A stretch of 64,000 nt of DNA from Sphingobium estronivorans (GTDB lineage: Bacteria > Pseudomonadota > Alphaproteobacteria > Sphingomonadales > Sphingomonadaceae). Location: positions 1 through 64,000 of the forward strand of contig NZ_LFCT01000018.1 of the NCBI RefSeq assembly GCF_008692605.1. Reading direction: 5' to 3'. This document shows, piece by piece, positions 51,965 through 59,456 of this stretch. A program made the translations under genes and the position numbers. The stretch's first letter is position 1. Each line of letters begins with the position of its first letter. The notes below the pieces were generated by a model, which was not told where the DNA came from, did not search any database, and saw only the letters and a list, made by a program, of their open reading frames with translations.

Positions 51965-52906
51965 TTGATTGTTCAACCTACTGCCCCTTCGCCCGCACCC
52001 GCGGTGACGAGTGTCGTCAAGATTTTGGGACTTTTGCTGGAGGAATCTCCTCGCTGGCTGAACGCTTCGGAGATCGCGCGTCGGTGCGATTTGTCGAAAG
52101 CGAGCACGCACCGGTTCCTGCTCGCCCTTTTGGCAGGGCATTTCGTCATGCGAAATCCGGAAGACCTGACTTACACACTGGGATCGGCCCTGATTGCGCT
52201 CGGCGCAGCTTCGGCTGGCGAGGGGCCTGTCCTCCAACTGGTGCGCAATGCTCTGAACGAGCTGGCCAATGAGACCGGGATGAACGCCGAGGCATTTCAG
52301 GTGATGCCCGATGCTCAGGTCATCTGCATTGCCACTTGCGCAGGTCCTGGGCCGGTCGCCATCAACCGTTCCGTCGGATCGAGACTGCCTCATCTCCCGC
52401 TGGTCAACCTTCTGCAGATCGCGTGGAGCGGCAAAGCCGGATCACAGGGGCAGGGCTTTCGGAATGGAGGCAGGGTTCCCGAGGAATTCACCCCTGAGCT
52501 GGAGGAGGATATCCGCTGGGTCCGTTCTCATGGATATACCTGGGCGATATCAGCGGGTGACAATGCAAGCGCGAATCTCGACCAGATCAAGGGTTGGCTC
52601 CAGGAAGCCGGATCGCAGGGCATAGGGCGATCGTCGGAACAGGGACGGGAAGCGCAGCTCGACGAAATTCTGAAATTCACAGAAGCGAGAAAGACGACCA
52701 CCGCCACGCGTGTCTACCAGGTCCCGACCCTTGGCATTGCCGCGCCGATCTTCGACATCAACGGCGAGACCCAGCTGCAACTTTGCGTCATATCTTTGCT
52801 CGCGCAGGTTCAGCCCAACGGCTTGCCCCATATTGGGGAAATCGTGAAGAAGAAGGCGGATAAGCTTACCGAGGTGCTGGGCGGAAGAATGCCCAGAGCG
52901 CTGTGA
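51965..52906 (+). CDS. IclR family transcriptional regulator
   Basis: A 313 aa regulator: an N-terminal winged helix (about 12-75; VVKILGLLLEESPRWLNASE followed by IARRCDLSKASTHRFLLALL) and a C-terminal ligand-binding IclR/GAF-like domain (about 85-305; NELANETGMNAEAFQVMPDA, then GSRLPHLPLVNLLQIAWSGK). The central 205-240 segment is longer than usual for the family. The start is an unusual TTG (51965) with AGGAG 8 nt upstream; the next in-frame ATG would remove the HTH. It is divergent from the minus-strand CoA-transferase operon and probably controls it, and possibly the TonB gene downstream. Confidence 0.92.
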   Translation: MIVQPTAPSPAPAVTSVVKILGLLLEESPRWLNASEIARRCDLSKASTHRFLLALLAGHFVMRNPEDLTYTLGSALIALGAASAGEGPVLQLVRNALNELANETGMNAEAFQVMPDAQVICIATCAGPGPVAINRSVGSRLPHLPLVNLLQIAWSGKAGSQGQGFRNGGRVPEEFTPELEEDIRWVRSHGYTWAISAGDNASANLDQIKGWLQEAGSQGIGRSSEQGREAQLDEILKFTEARKTTTATRVYQVPTLGIAAPIFDINGETQLQLCVISLLAQVQPNGLPHIGEIVKKKADKLTEVLGGRMPRAL

Positions 52907-53017
52907 CCCCCATCGATAGTCATCTGGCGTTGCCCAAACCGGGCGTAAGCGATTTCTGGCGCTGATTACACTGTCCGGTCAACCATTCTCGGTACGAAGC
53001 TCAACCCGTTCGCTCAA

Positions 53018-53050
53018 CCCCCGCCGCTGCCCATGAAGCGGCGACGGGGG
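53018..53050 (+). terminator. GC-rich hairpin after the IclR gene
   Basis: CCCCCGCCGCT (53018-53028) pairs with AGCGGCGACGGGGG (53037-53050), with one bulge and an 8-nt loop, 110 nt after the stop. There is no T-run. Confidence 0.5.
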
Positions 53051-53200
53051 AGAGCCATGCCGCGGCGCGGTGCCTGAGATGTTTGTCCCAGGCAAAAAAC
53101 TTTCTGCGCTCTCCGTGATGATCAGATCCAGCCTCGAAATTCCACTTCTCCAGCAATCCGGGCAGATGAATATCGCTCAAGATCACCTCGGCGGACCATA

Positions 53201-53365
53201 AACACATAAGCTGATGTCGGTCACGCATTGGCAGCCTGGAACACTATAGCTGAGCATTCTCGACGCTCATTCGCACCCCTTCAATCGCGGGGCGCTTGGG
53301 CACAGAGCCTCAAGAGCAATTCGCGAGGTAACCACCAGGAAAACTGGTAACAGGGGGGAGGCAAT
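53201..53365 (+). repeat. Conserved upstream region of the second TonB receptor (paralogue of 59277-59456)
   Basis: The blocks GATGTCGGTCACGCATT, then CTATAGCTGAGCAT, then CATTCGCACCCCTTCAAT and a GGAGG-type ribosome-binding region align in the same order with 59277-59456. The upstream control region was therefore duplicated together with the receptor gene. The two copies are about as similar as the coding parts. Confidence 0.7.
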
Positions 53366-55588
53366 ATGCAGGGGTCAAAGAGTTTGATGCGCTTAGGTGT
53401 GAGCGCTTTGCCGATAGTCTTGACATGCATGGCGGCGTCGCCTGCGGTCGCGGAAGAAAACGCCCTGGTTCGGGCGGGTGCATCGGAAAAATCCTCTGAT
53501 TCCGCTCGCGGCAAAGCTCCGATTGCGTTGGAGGACATTGTAGTGACGGCCCGCAGACGGGCAGAATCCCTGCAGACCGTCCCGTTGTCGGTCACGGCGA
53601 TTTCGGCCGAGGCGCTCGTCGCTGCAGGCGTCAAGAATATCATCGACCTGCAATTTCACACGCCCGAACTGACGGTCGTTGGAGGGGGAGGAAGCCGGAA
53701 CCAGGTAACCTACGCGATGCGCGGGCAAACCCAGGCTTATGGGGGCGCGTTGCCCGGCGTTGCTTCCTATTTTGCGGATATGCCGATCATTAATCAGGGG
53801 AGTCCGCCCTTCCTCGATCTTCAGAATGTTCAGGTATTGAAAGGGCCGCAGGGGACGCTATTCGGTCGCAACACCACCGGTGGGGCGGTGCTCTTCGCGC
53901 CGCAGCGGCCAACCAGCGAACTGGATGGCTACGTCATGCTCAAAGCGGGAAACTACAATCTAAGGCACGCTGAAGGTGCGGTGAACATTCCGATTGTTCC
54001 TGATGTTCTGGCCGTGCGGTTCGCGGGCCAGAGGATCAAGCGCGACGGCTACACGCTGAATCTCACAACCGGCAAGCATCGCGACAACGTCAACAGCTAC
54101 GCCTATCGCGGCAGTGTGCTTTTCACGCCAGCCGGGGGCTTTTCCGATTATCTGGTGGTGGATGGTTCCGGAGCGGACGATAGCGGCGGAACGTTCATGA
54201 TGAACGCGGTGCGGCCCAATTCGATCGTCGCCCTCGTCTACCCGGATATCGTGCAATATGTGCAAACCCAAAATGCGCGTGGGCCACGCATCATAGAATC
54301 CGACGTCACGACATCCAACAGGCAACATCAGCTGATCGTGGTCAATACCGCCACGTATGAATTTACGCCGAACTTCTCCCTAAGGGATATTTTCGGATAT
54401 CAGCGCTTCAGCCAGAAGTTTGTCACGGATCAGGATGGAAGTCCGTTCAATATTCTGTGGTTTCCTTTGCAGATGCATACCAAGCTGATTACAAATGAAT
54501 TTCAGGCCTTCGGAACGGCGTTCGATGGCAAGCTCAATCTGATCACCGGCTTTTATTACGAGAAATCGTCGCCGTCCGGAGCGAATTCATCACAGGCGCG
54601 GGTATTCGGTGGACCATTTCCCTCATCGGCTAGCCGCCATGAGACCAGCAAAGCCATTTACGGGCAGGCGACCTATGATCTGGGCGATTTCCTGTCGGGC
54701 CTGAAGTTTACCGCTGGTGGCAGATATACGTGGGATTATCGTAAATATGCCGATCTGCTCGCCGGCACGCTGCCCCTGACCGCGCGGTTCACGGCCCCGA
54801 CCTATAACTTCAGCCTCGACTACCGTATCGATCCCAATCTGTTCGTCTATGCCGCTACACGCCGGGGCTATAAGAGCGGCGGGTTCAATCCCACCTCGCC
54901 CGTTCCGGAGCTCGCCAAGTTTCAGCCGGAATATATAACGGACTATGAGGTTGGCGTTAAGGCGGACTGGCGAATTGCCGGCGTGGCGGGCCGGACAAAT
55001 CTCACCCTCTATACAGGAAGTTATACCGATGTACAGAAATCGCAGACTGTGTCGGTCAATGGAGAGCTTGTCGGCGCGACGTTGAACGCCGCGAAAGGCA
55101 CAGTGAGAGGCGTGGATTTCGAAACTACGGTCAATCCGACGACCTGGTTGAATCTCTCGGCATTCTACTCCTACACAGATGCCTTCTATAAGAAATTCCC
55201 TTCCTCGGAAGGCAATGCCGTAGACTCCGAATTCTCCAACACGCCGAAGACCAAGATTGGATTGACCGGTGAAATCAAGGCCCCCTTGTCCGATAAGGAT
55301 AGCGCCGTCAGCTTCCGGGCGATTTATTATCATCAGAGTTATCAATATTTGTGGGACCTGAATTTCAACAATCCTGAATCCCGCGCACCAGGCTATGATC
55401 TCGTCAATTTGCGGGCCGAATGGTCGCGTATCGGCGGCAAGCCGTTATCGCTCGCTCTCTTCGGTTCCAACATTTTGAACGCAAAATATGTGCAGCAGGG
55501 AAATCCGCTGGCCACCGTGTTAGGGTTCAACAGCGTCGCCTATGGCGATCCGCGCATGTATGGAGCCGAACTACGGTTCGAGTTTTGA
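53366..55588 (+). CDS. TonB-dependent outer-membrane receptor (paralogue 1)
   Basis: A 740 aa receptor. The signal peptide (about 1-28, MQGSKSLMRLGVSALPIVLT, then cleavage near AVAEE) is followed by the TonB box/plug start LEDIVVTARRRAESLQTVPL (about 56-75), the plug with NVQVLKGPQGTLFGRNTTGG, and a 22-strand barrel ending GDPRMYGAELRFEF with the C-terminal Phe needed for Bam assembly. GGGGGGAGG precedes the ATG. The protein has the same length as the receptor at 59457 and long identical blocks. A membrane-protein gene follows. Confidence 0.95.
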   Translation: MQGSKSLMRLGVSALPIVLTCMAASPAVAEENALVRAGASEKSSDSARGKAPIALEDIVVTARRRAESLQTVPLSVTAISAEALVAAGVKNIIDLQFHTPELTVVGGGGSRNQVTYAMRGQTQAYGGALPGVASYFADMPIINQGSPPFLDLQNVQVLKGPQGTLFGRNTTGGAVLFAPQRPTSELDGYVMLKAGNYNLRHAEGAVNIPIVPDVLAVRFAGQRIKRDGYTLNLTTGKHRDNVNSYAYRGSVLFTPAGGFSDYLVVDGSGADDSGGTFMMNAVRPNSIVALVYPDIVQYVQTQNARGPRIIESDVTTSNRQHQLIVVNTATYEFTPNFSLRDIFGYQRFSQKFVTDQDGSPFNILWFPLQMHTKLITNEFQAFGTAFDGKLNLITGFYYEKSSPSGANSSQARVFGGPFPSSASRHETSKAIYGQATYDLGDFLSGLKFTAGGRYTWDYRKYADLLAGTLPLTARFTAPTYNFSLDYRIDPNLFVYAATRRGYKSGGFNPTSPVPELAKFQPEYITDYEVGVKADWRIAGVAGRTNLTLYTGSYTDVQKSQTVSVNGELVGATLNAAKGTVRGVDFETTVNPTTWLNLSAFYSYTDAFYKKFPSSEGNAVDSEFSNTPKTKIGLTGEIKAPLSDKDSAVSFRAIYYHQSYQYLWDLNFNNPESRAPGYDLVNLRAEWSRIGGKPLSLALFGSNILNAKYVQQGNPLATVLGFNSVAYGDPRMYGAELRFEF

Positions 55589-55633
55589 CGGATATGGAAG
55601 AGTCCTCCTGAAATATCGGGGGCAATGATGAAG

Positions 55634-55670
55634 AATGGCCAAGATCTCGCGACCGTGCGGGACCTTGGCC
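55634..55670 (+). terminator. Inverted repeat after TonB receptor paralogue 1
   Basis: GGCCAAG and CTTGGCC bracket a GTGCGGGACC-containing loop between the receptor stop and the next start. A related sequence with GTGCGGGACCCTGGCC lies at the same place after the third receptor (about 61745), so the duplication includes the 3' flank. Confidence 0.5.
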
Positions 55671-55700
55671 ATCGCGAGCCCATTATATAAGGAGACGGAC

Positions 55701-56216
55701 ATGTCGACGACCAAGGCGATCGCAACATTGGGCGCCGCGAGCATCCTGATCGCCATTTTCTTCATCCTGACCGGTGCATTCGGTGTACGTGAACATTGGG
55801 CTGGATTTCTGTTCCTGTTCCAGTGGAGTATGATGGAAGGCATGAAACTCAATCGATTGCCGCGCTCTGCGCTGGGTGCGCTGACGGGTGTCGCGATTGC
55901 TTCGCTGCCGACTTGGTTGACACCGCTGCTTGGCGCCGGTGCAGCCCTGGCCGTAATGCTGTTCGCAGTCTTGGTGGCTGTTTTCCTGCTGATCCGTGGA
56001 ATGGCCGGAATTGTCATCAATCCAGCGACGATGGCCTTCCTGACCGTGGCGACCATTCCGCAGATCGTCAATTCAACGAAGCCCGCCGAAGTTTTTCTGG
56101 GGATCGCCGCGGGCGTTATCATTTTCGGTGGTCTGGCGACTATACAGGCAATTATACAGACGGCCCTTGCGGGGCGAAAGGCAAAGGCCGCCAAAACTTG
56201 TGCAACGCCAAGTTAG
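55701..56216 (+). CDS. Small integral membrane protein, unknown family
   Basis: A 171 aa protein with four to five predicted transmembrane helices: IATLGAASILIAIFFILTGA, WAGFLFLFQWSMMEG, the long hydrophobic stretch LLGAGAALAVMLFAVLVAVF, and VFLLIRGMAGIVINPATMAF plus a final helix around GIAAGVIIFGGLATIQ. The tail is basic (AGRKAKAAKTC). I do not recognise the family; it is reminiscent of DUF1097-like proteins. AAGGAG lies 6 nt before ATG 55701. It follows the receptor directly and may be an inner-membrane partner in uptake, by context only. Confidence 0.75.
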   Translation: MSTTKAIATLGAASILIAIFFILTGAFGVREHWAGFLFLFQWSMMEGMKLNRLPRSALGALTGVAIASLPTWLTPLLGAGAALAVMLFAVLVAVFLLIRGMAGIVINPATMAFLTVATIPQIVNSTKPAEVFLGIAAGVIIFGGLATIQAIIQTALAGRKAKAAKTCATPS

Positions 56217-56265
56217 GCGACTTTACGAGCCGAACACGCAGGATCTATCTGTTTCGTTCCCGTGC

Positions 56266-56571
56266 TCAGCCAACGGGGTGTACTTGACAGACCGGCTCAA
56301 GATAGCGTGCCAAGAGCGGCGTGCTGAGAGCAGCCATCACATTTGAGAATGCTTCACGCCCCAGCACCTTTCCGGAAGCTTCGTGATCGGCGAGAGACCG
56401 CCAACGTTCGATGAATATGAATGTTTCAGTAGCTTTTGGATCCTGGAAAATCTGTAGCTCCACACATCCATCCATTGCGCTCACTTTCTGCGCTAGCAAG
56501 ACCAACGCCGATTTCAGATCGTCTTCTCGGCCGCTGATGGCGGTCATCTGGTAGTGCCGAATTATCGCCAT
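56266..56571 (-). CDS. Antibiotic biosynthesis monooxygenase (ABM) domain protein
   Basis: A 101 aa single-domain ABM/quinol monooxygenase-like protein: IIRHYQMTAISGREDDLKSA, ALVLLAQKVSAMDGCVELQI, FQDPKATETFIFIERWRSLA followed by DHEASGKVLGREAFSNVM. Members are cofactor-free oxygenases or small-molecule binding dimers. AGGAG lies 8 nt before ATG 56571. It is downstream of and codirectional with the EamA transporter gene, 48 nt away. Confidence 0.85.
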   Translation of the reverse strand: MAIIRHYQMTAISGREDDLKSALVLLAQKVSAMDGCVELQIFQDPKATETFIFIERWRSLADHEASGKVLGREAFSNVMAALSTPLLARYLEPVCQVHPVG

Positions 56572-56618
56572 CGATTTCTCCTGATCCATCCAAAACCTTA
56601 GCTGAAAATAAACGGGTC

Positions 56619-57662
56619 CTATGCCTTGCCGTCCAACGCGAGCCGCCGCTCGTGCAGCGTGATGAACAGGGTGGAGGCGACAATGATTACCGCGCCGCCC
56701 AGCGTCCAGGGGCCGGGCACCTCGTGATATAGCCAGTAGCCGGCGACCGCACCGAAGAGCAGCCGGCTGTAGTCCATCGAGCCCATGATGGCGGCGTCGC
56801 CCAGCTGGATTCCCTTCACGAAGAAGGCCTGCTGAACGGTGGCGAGCACCCCAAGCAGCGTTAGCAGAGCCAAATCCACTCCATGAGGCCAGCGCCAGAC
56901 GAGAAGCGCCGGCGGCAGCGTGAAGAGCACGCCCAGCGCGGCGCCCCAGACCAGAATCACCGTCGGCGAATGATCCCGGGTCAACAGCTTCAGGTTGACG
57001 ACCGTCATCGCCAGCAGGAAAGCGGAGGCCAGCATCGCCAAGGTCGGCGCGTCTATGGTGAAGTGCAGGCCCTCGGCCGGGCGGATCATCATCAGTACGC
57101 CGCCGAAGCCGGCGAACAATGCCACGATCCGCATGACGCCCACCCGCTCGCGTACCACGATGGCCGCCAGCGGTACGAGCCACAGGGCGCGGGTGAAGGA
57201 CAAGGCGTTGGCCTCTGCCAGGGACATTTTCTGGAAGCCGTAGAAGGACAGCCCCAGCGCTGCAGTCCCGAAGCCGGAAAGGAGGCACAGGACCCAGGGG
57301 CGGCTGGCGGTGAAGGCCGCCGACCCCCGCTTCAGGATGAGGGGCATCAGCACGAGGAAGCTGGCGAGTTGACGGTAGAAAGTCTGCACCGGCGCGGGAA
57401 AGCTGGTCCCCAGATAGCGCACCAGCACCATCAGGACGGTGAAGACCAGGGCGGAGGCCAACATCCAGGTCGCGCCCCGAAGGTTCGAGGTCAAGGGCAG
57501 GGCCTGTTTCGGGGGCGCCGCAGTCAGCGCCGTCGCAGGACCTCTGGCGACAGGCGCTTCGCCGGTCAGGGGGTTGGCGATAGCTTCCAGTCCCTCATTC
57601 AGCCGACCATGCTGCTCCTCATCCATGCCCATTATACGCATAATCCGCCCGCCCCTCTTCAT
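56619..57662 (-). CDS. EamA-family (DMT) inner-membrane transporter
   Basis: A 347 aa drug/metabolite transporter with a cytoplasmic N-terminus of about 60 residues and ten predicted transmembrane helices in two EamA repeats (from RGATWMLASALVFTVLMVLV and from APTLAMLASAFLLAMTVVNL). The C-terminus LFITLHERRLALDGKA is cytoplasmic. It probably exports a metabolite or intermediate. Start 57662; ATG 57641 and 57626 are alternative. Divergent from the luciferase-like gene. Confidence 0.9.
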   Translation of the reverse strand: MKRGGRIMRIMGMDEEQHGRLNEGLEAIANPLTGEAPVARGPATALTAAPPKQALPLTSNLRGATWMLASALVFTVLMVLVRYLGTSFPAPVQTFYRQLASFLVLMPLILKRGSAAFTASRPWVLCLLSGFGTAALGLSFYGFQKMSLAEANALSFTRALWLVPLAAIVVRERVGVMRIVALFAGFGGVLMMIRPAEGLHFTIDAPTLAMLASAFLLAMTVVNLKLLTRDHSPTVILVWGAALGVLFTLPPALLVWRWPHGVDLALLTLLGVLATVQQAFFVKGIQLGDAAIMGSMDYSRLLFGAVAGYWLYHEVPGPWTLGGAVIIVASTLFITLHERRLALDGKA

Positions 57663-57801
57663 CGAACTCTAAAATTCTGCCAAGATTAGGCAGCCATTTT
57701 TTTCGCGGAAGAGGGGCGCCCGCATGCCGCCATGTCTTTCGCGCCTTTGCTAATTGCCGGGCGGCAGGCGACGCTAGCTCAGTTTTAGGGCAGCTATCTT
57801 G

Positions 57802-57827
57802 CCTCGAGAGTGGAATTCCTCGAGAGT
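57802..57827 (+). repeat. Direct repeat CCTCGAGAGT before the luciferase-like gene
   Basis: The 10-mer CCTCGAGAGT occurs at 57802-57811 and 57818-57827, 16 bp apart, with CTCGAG itself palindromic. The location in a divergent promoter region suggests a regulator binding site on two helical turns. Confidence 0.4.
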
Positions 57828-57873
57828 CGGGATGTTCAGCGCTTTGGGAGAGCATTCGGTGGATAAAAGAAAG

Positions 57874-59040
57874 ATGCAGATGAAATTTGGCGCGATGATG
57901 CCGCCGTGGCATGCGCCGGGTCAGAATCCGACCCGTGCCCTGCATCATGATCTCGAGTTGATCCAGCATCTGGATCGACTTGGTTATGATGAGGTTTGGA
58001 TCGGAGAGCATCATTCGGGCGGATATGAAATTATCGGTTCGCCGGAAGTTTTCATCGCCACGGCAGCCGAGCGGACGCAGCATATCAAGCTTGGGGCCGG
58101 GGTGGCATCGCTCCCTTATCATCATCCCCTGATATTGGCGGACAGGATGGTTCTGCTTGACCATCTGACGCGCGGTCGCGCCATGCTGGGCATGGGGCCG
58201 GGATCGCTCGTGACCGACTCGCGCATGATGGGCATGGACTATTCGCAGCAGCGCCGGCGGATGGAAGAGGGGGTCGCCGCGATCACCCATCTTCTGCGCA
58301 ACGACGAACCGCTGACGATGGAGACGGACTGGTTCCGGCTTGAGAATGCGCGACTGCAACTTTCGCCCTATACCAAGCCTTGTTTCGAGTTGACCGTCGC
58401 CGCCGTGCGCTCGCCGACCGGGCCGCGCCTGGCAGGGCAATATGGAACCGGCCTGCTCGGCGTTTCCGCCACCGACGATCTGGGAGGCTTCGACTATTTG
58501 AGCGATACCTGGAGCGTCGTCGAAGAGTCCGCCGCCGTGTCGGGGCAGAAGGTGGATCGCAGTTCGTGGCGTCTGGTGGCGCCGATGCATCTGGCGCCGA
58601 CCGTCGATCAGGCGATCGAGGAGATGAAGTACGGTTACGCCAATGAATTGCGTTTTTCCTCGACCGGACCGTTCCGCGCCCCAGGCGCGAAGGATATTGA
58701 AGAGGTCCTGGCAACGACGGATCACGAAACCCTTTGCCGGCAGGCCAATGACAGCGGCTATGCGGTGTATGGAACGCCGGAAATGGCCAAGGCGCAGATC
58801 GAACGGCTTTGGAACAAGTCCGGAGGCTTTGGAACATTGTGCCTTCTGTTGACGGAAGTGGCCGATCCGGCCGCGACCGTGCGCTCGCTCGAATTGTTCG
58901 CGCGGGAAGTCATGCCGGAGTTTCAAGGTTCGCTGCACCGTCCCCAGGCCGCCTGGGACGATCTGTACGGTGACAGGGACAAAGTTTCCTCGGAATTTCG
59001 TGGTGCTCAAGATAAAATGATCCAGCAATATCGCAAATAA
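57874..59040 (+). CDS. Luciferase-like (LLM class) flavin-dependent monooxygenase
   Basis: A 388 aa TIM-barrel flavin monooxygenase: KFGAMMPPWHAPGQNPTRAL, YDEVWIGEHHSGGYEIIGSP (about 38-57), LGAGVASLPYHHPLILADRM and RGRAMLGMGPGSLVTDSRMM. This EHH motif and the ASLPYHHP segment are typical of bacterial luciferase-type enzymes using FMNH2. The flavin reductase at 42011 could supply it. ATG 57874 (MQMKFG) is chosen; frames from 57799 or 57832 add residues through the repeat region. It may carry out Baeyer-Villiger-like or hydroxylation steps in the island. Confidence 0.88.
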   Translation: MQMKFGAMMPPWHAPGQNPTRALHHDLELIQHLDRLGYDEVWIGEHHSGGYEIIGSPEVFIATAAERTQHIKLGAGVASLPYHHPLILADRMVLLDHLTRGRAMLGMGPGSLVTDSRMMGMDYSQQRRRMEEGVAAITHLLRNDEPLTMETDWFRLENARLQLSPYTKPCFELTVAAVRSPTGPRLAGQYGTGLLGVSATDDLGGFDYLSDTWSVVEESAAVSGQKVDRSSWRLVAPMHLAPTVDQAIEEMKYGYANELRFSSTGPFRAPGAKDIEEVLATTDHETLCRQANDSGYAVYGTPEMAKAQIERLWNKSGGFGTLCLLLTEVADPAATVRSLELFAREVMPEFQGSLHRPQAAWDDLYGDRDKVSSEFRGAQDKMIQQYRK

Positions 59041-59157
59041 GATAGGTGGATCGACAAATATTGAACCAGTGAAGGGGAAAATCCCCTGAAACGGGTTGGT
59101 CGCGCCCCGGGTACTCATGCTCGGGACGGACAAGTCCATAGCAGATGATCTCTCAAT

Positions 59158-59185
59158 GCCCTCATGGCGGACTCGCCATGAGGGC
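59158..59185 (+). terminator. Terminator hairpin after the luciferase-like gene
   Basis: GCCCTCATGGCG (59158-59169) pairs perfectly over 12 bp with CGCCATGAGGGC (59174-59185) around a 4-nt loop, followed by ATCTTCCTG. Confidence 0.8.
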
Positions 59186-59276
59186 ATCTTCCTGTTGCGC
59201 TATCCATGATCTCCTTCATGTAGAAATATTGTTCCGTCAGGCGGGAACGTCGTTCAAAGTTTCATGGAGAGAAATA

Positions 59277-59456
59277 AAACGCATATGCCGATGTCGGTCA
59301 CGCATTTGCTGCCTGAAATATTATAGCTGAGCATCCTCTATATTATTCGCATCCCTTCAATACAGGGACGCCCGGGCATGAAACCTCGGGAGGGATTCAC
59401 GAGCCGAAATGACCGGGCAGGACGCGATAACAAGATAACAGGAGAGGGGATTCACT
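59277..59456 (+). repeat. Conserved upstream region of the third TonB receptor
   Basis: Paralogous with 53201-53365 (blocks ATGTCGGTCACGCATT, TATAGCTGAGCAT, ATTCGCATCCCTTCAAT). The first 21 nt also occur exactly, inverted, at 11965-11985. Confidence 0.7.
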
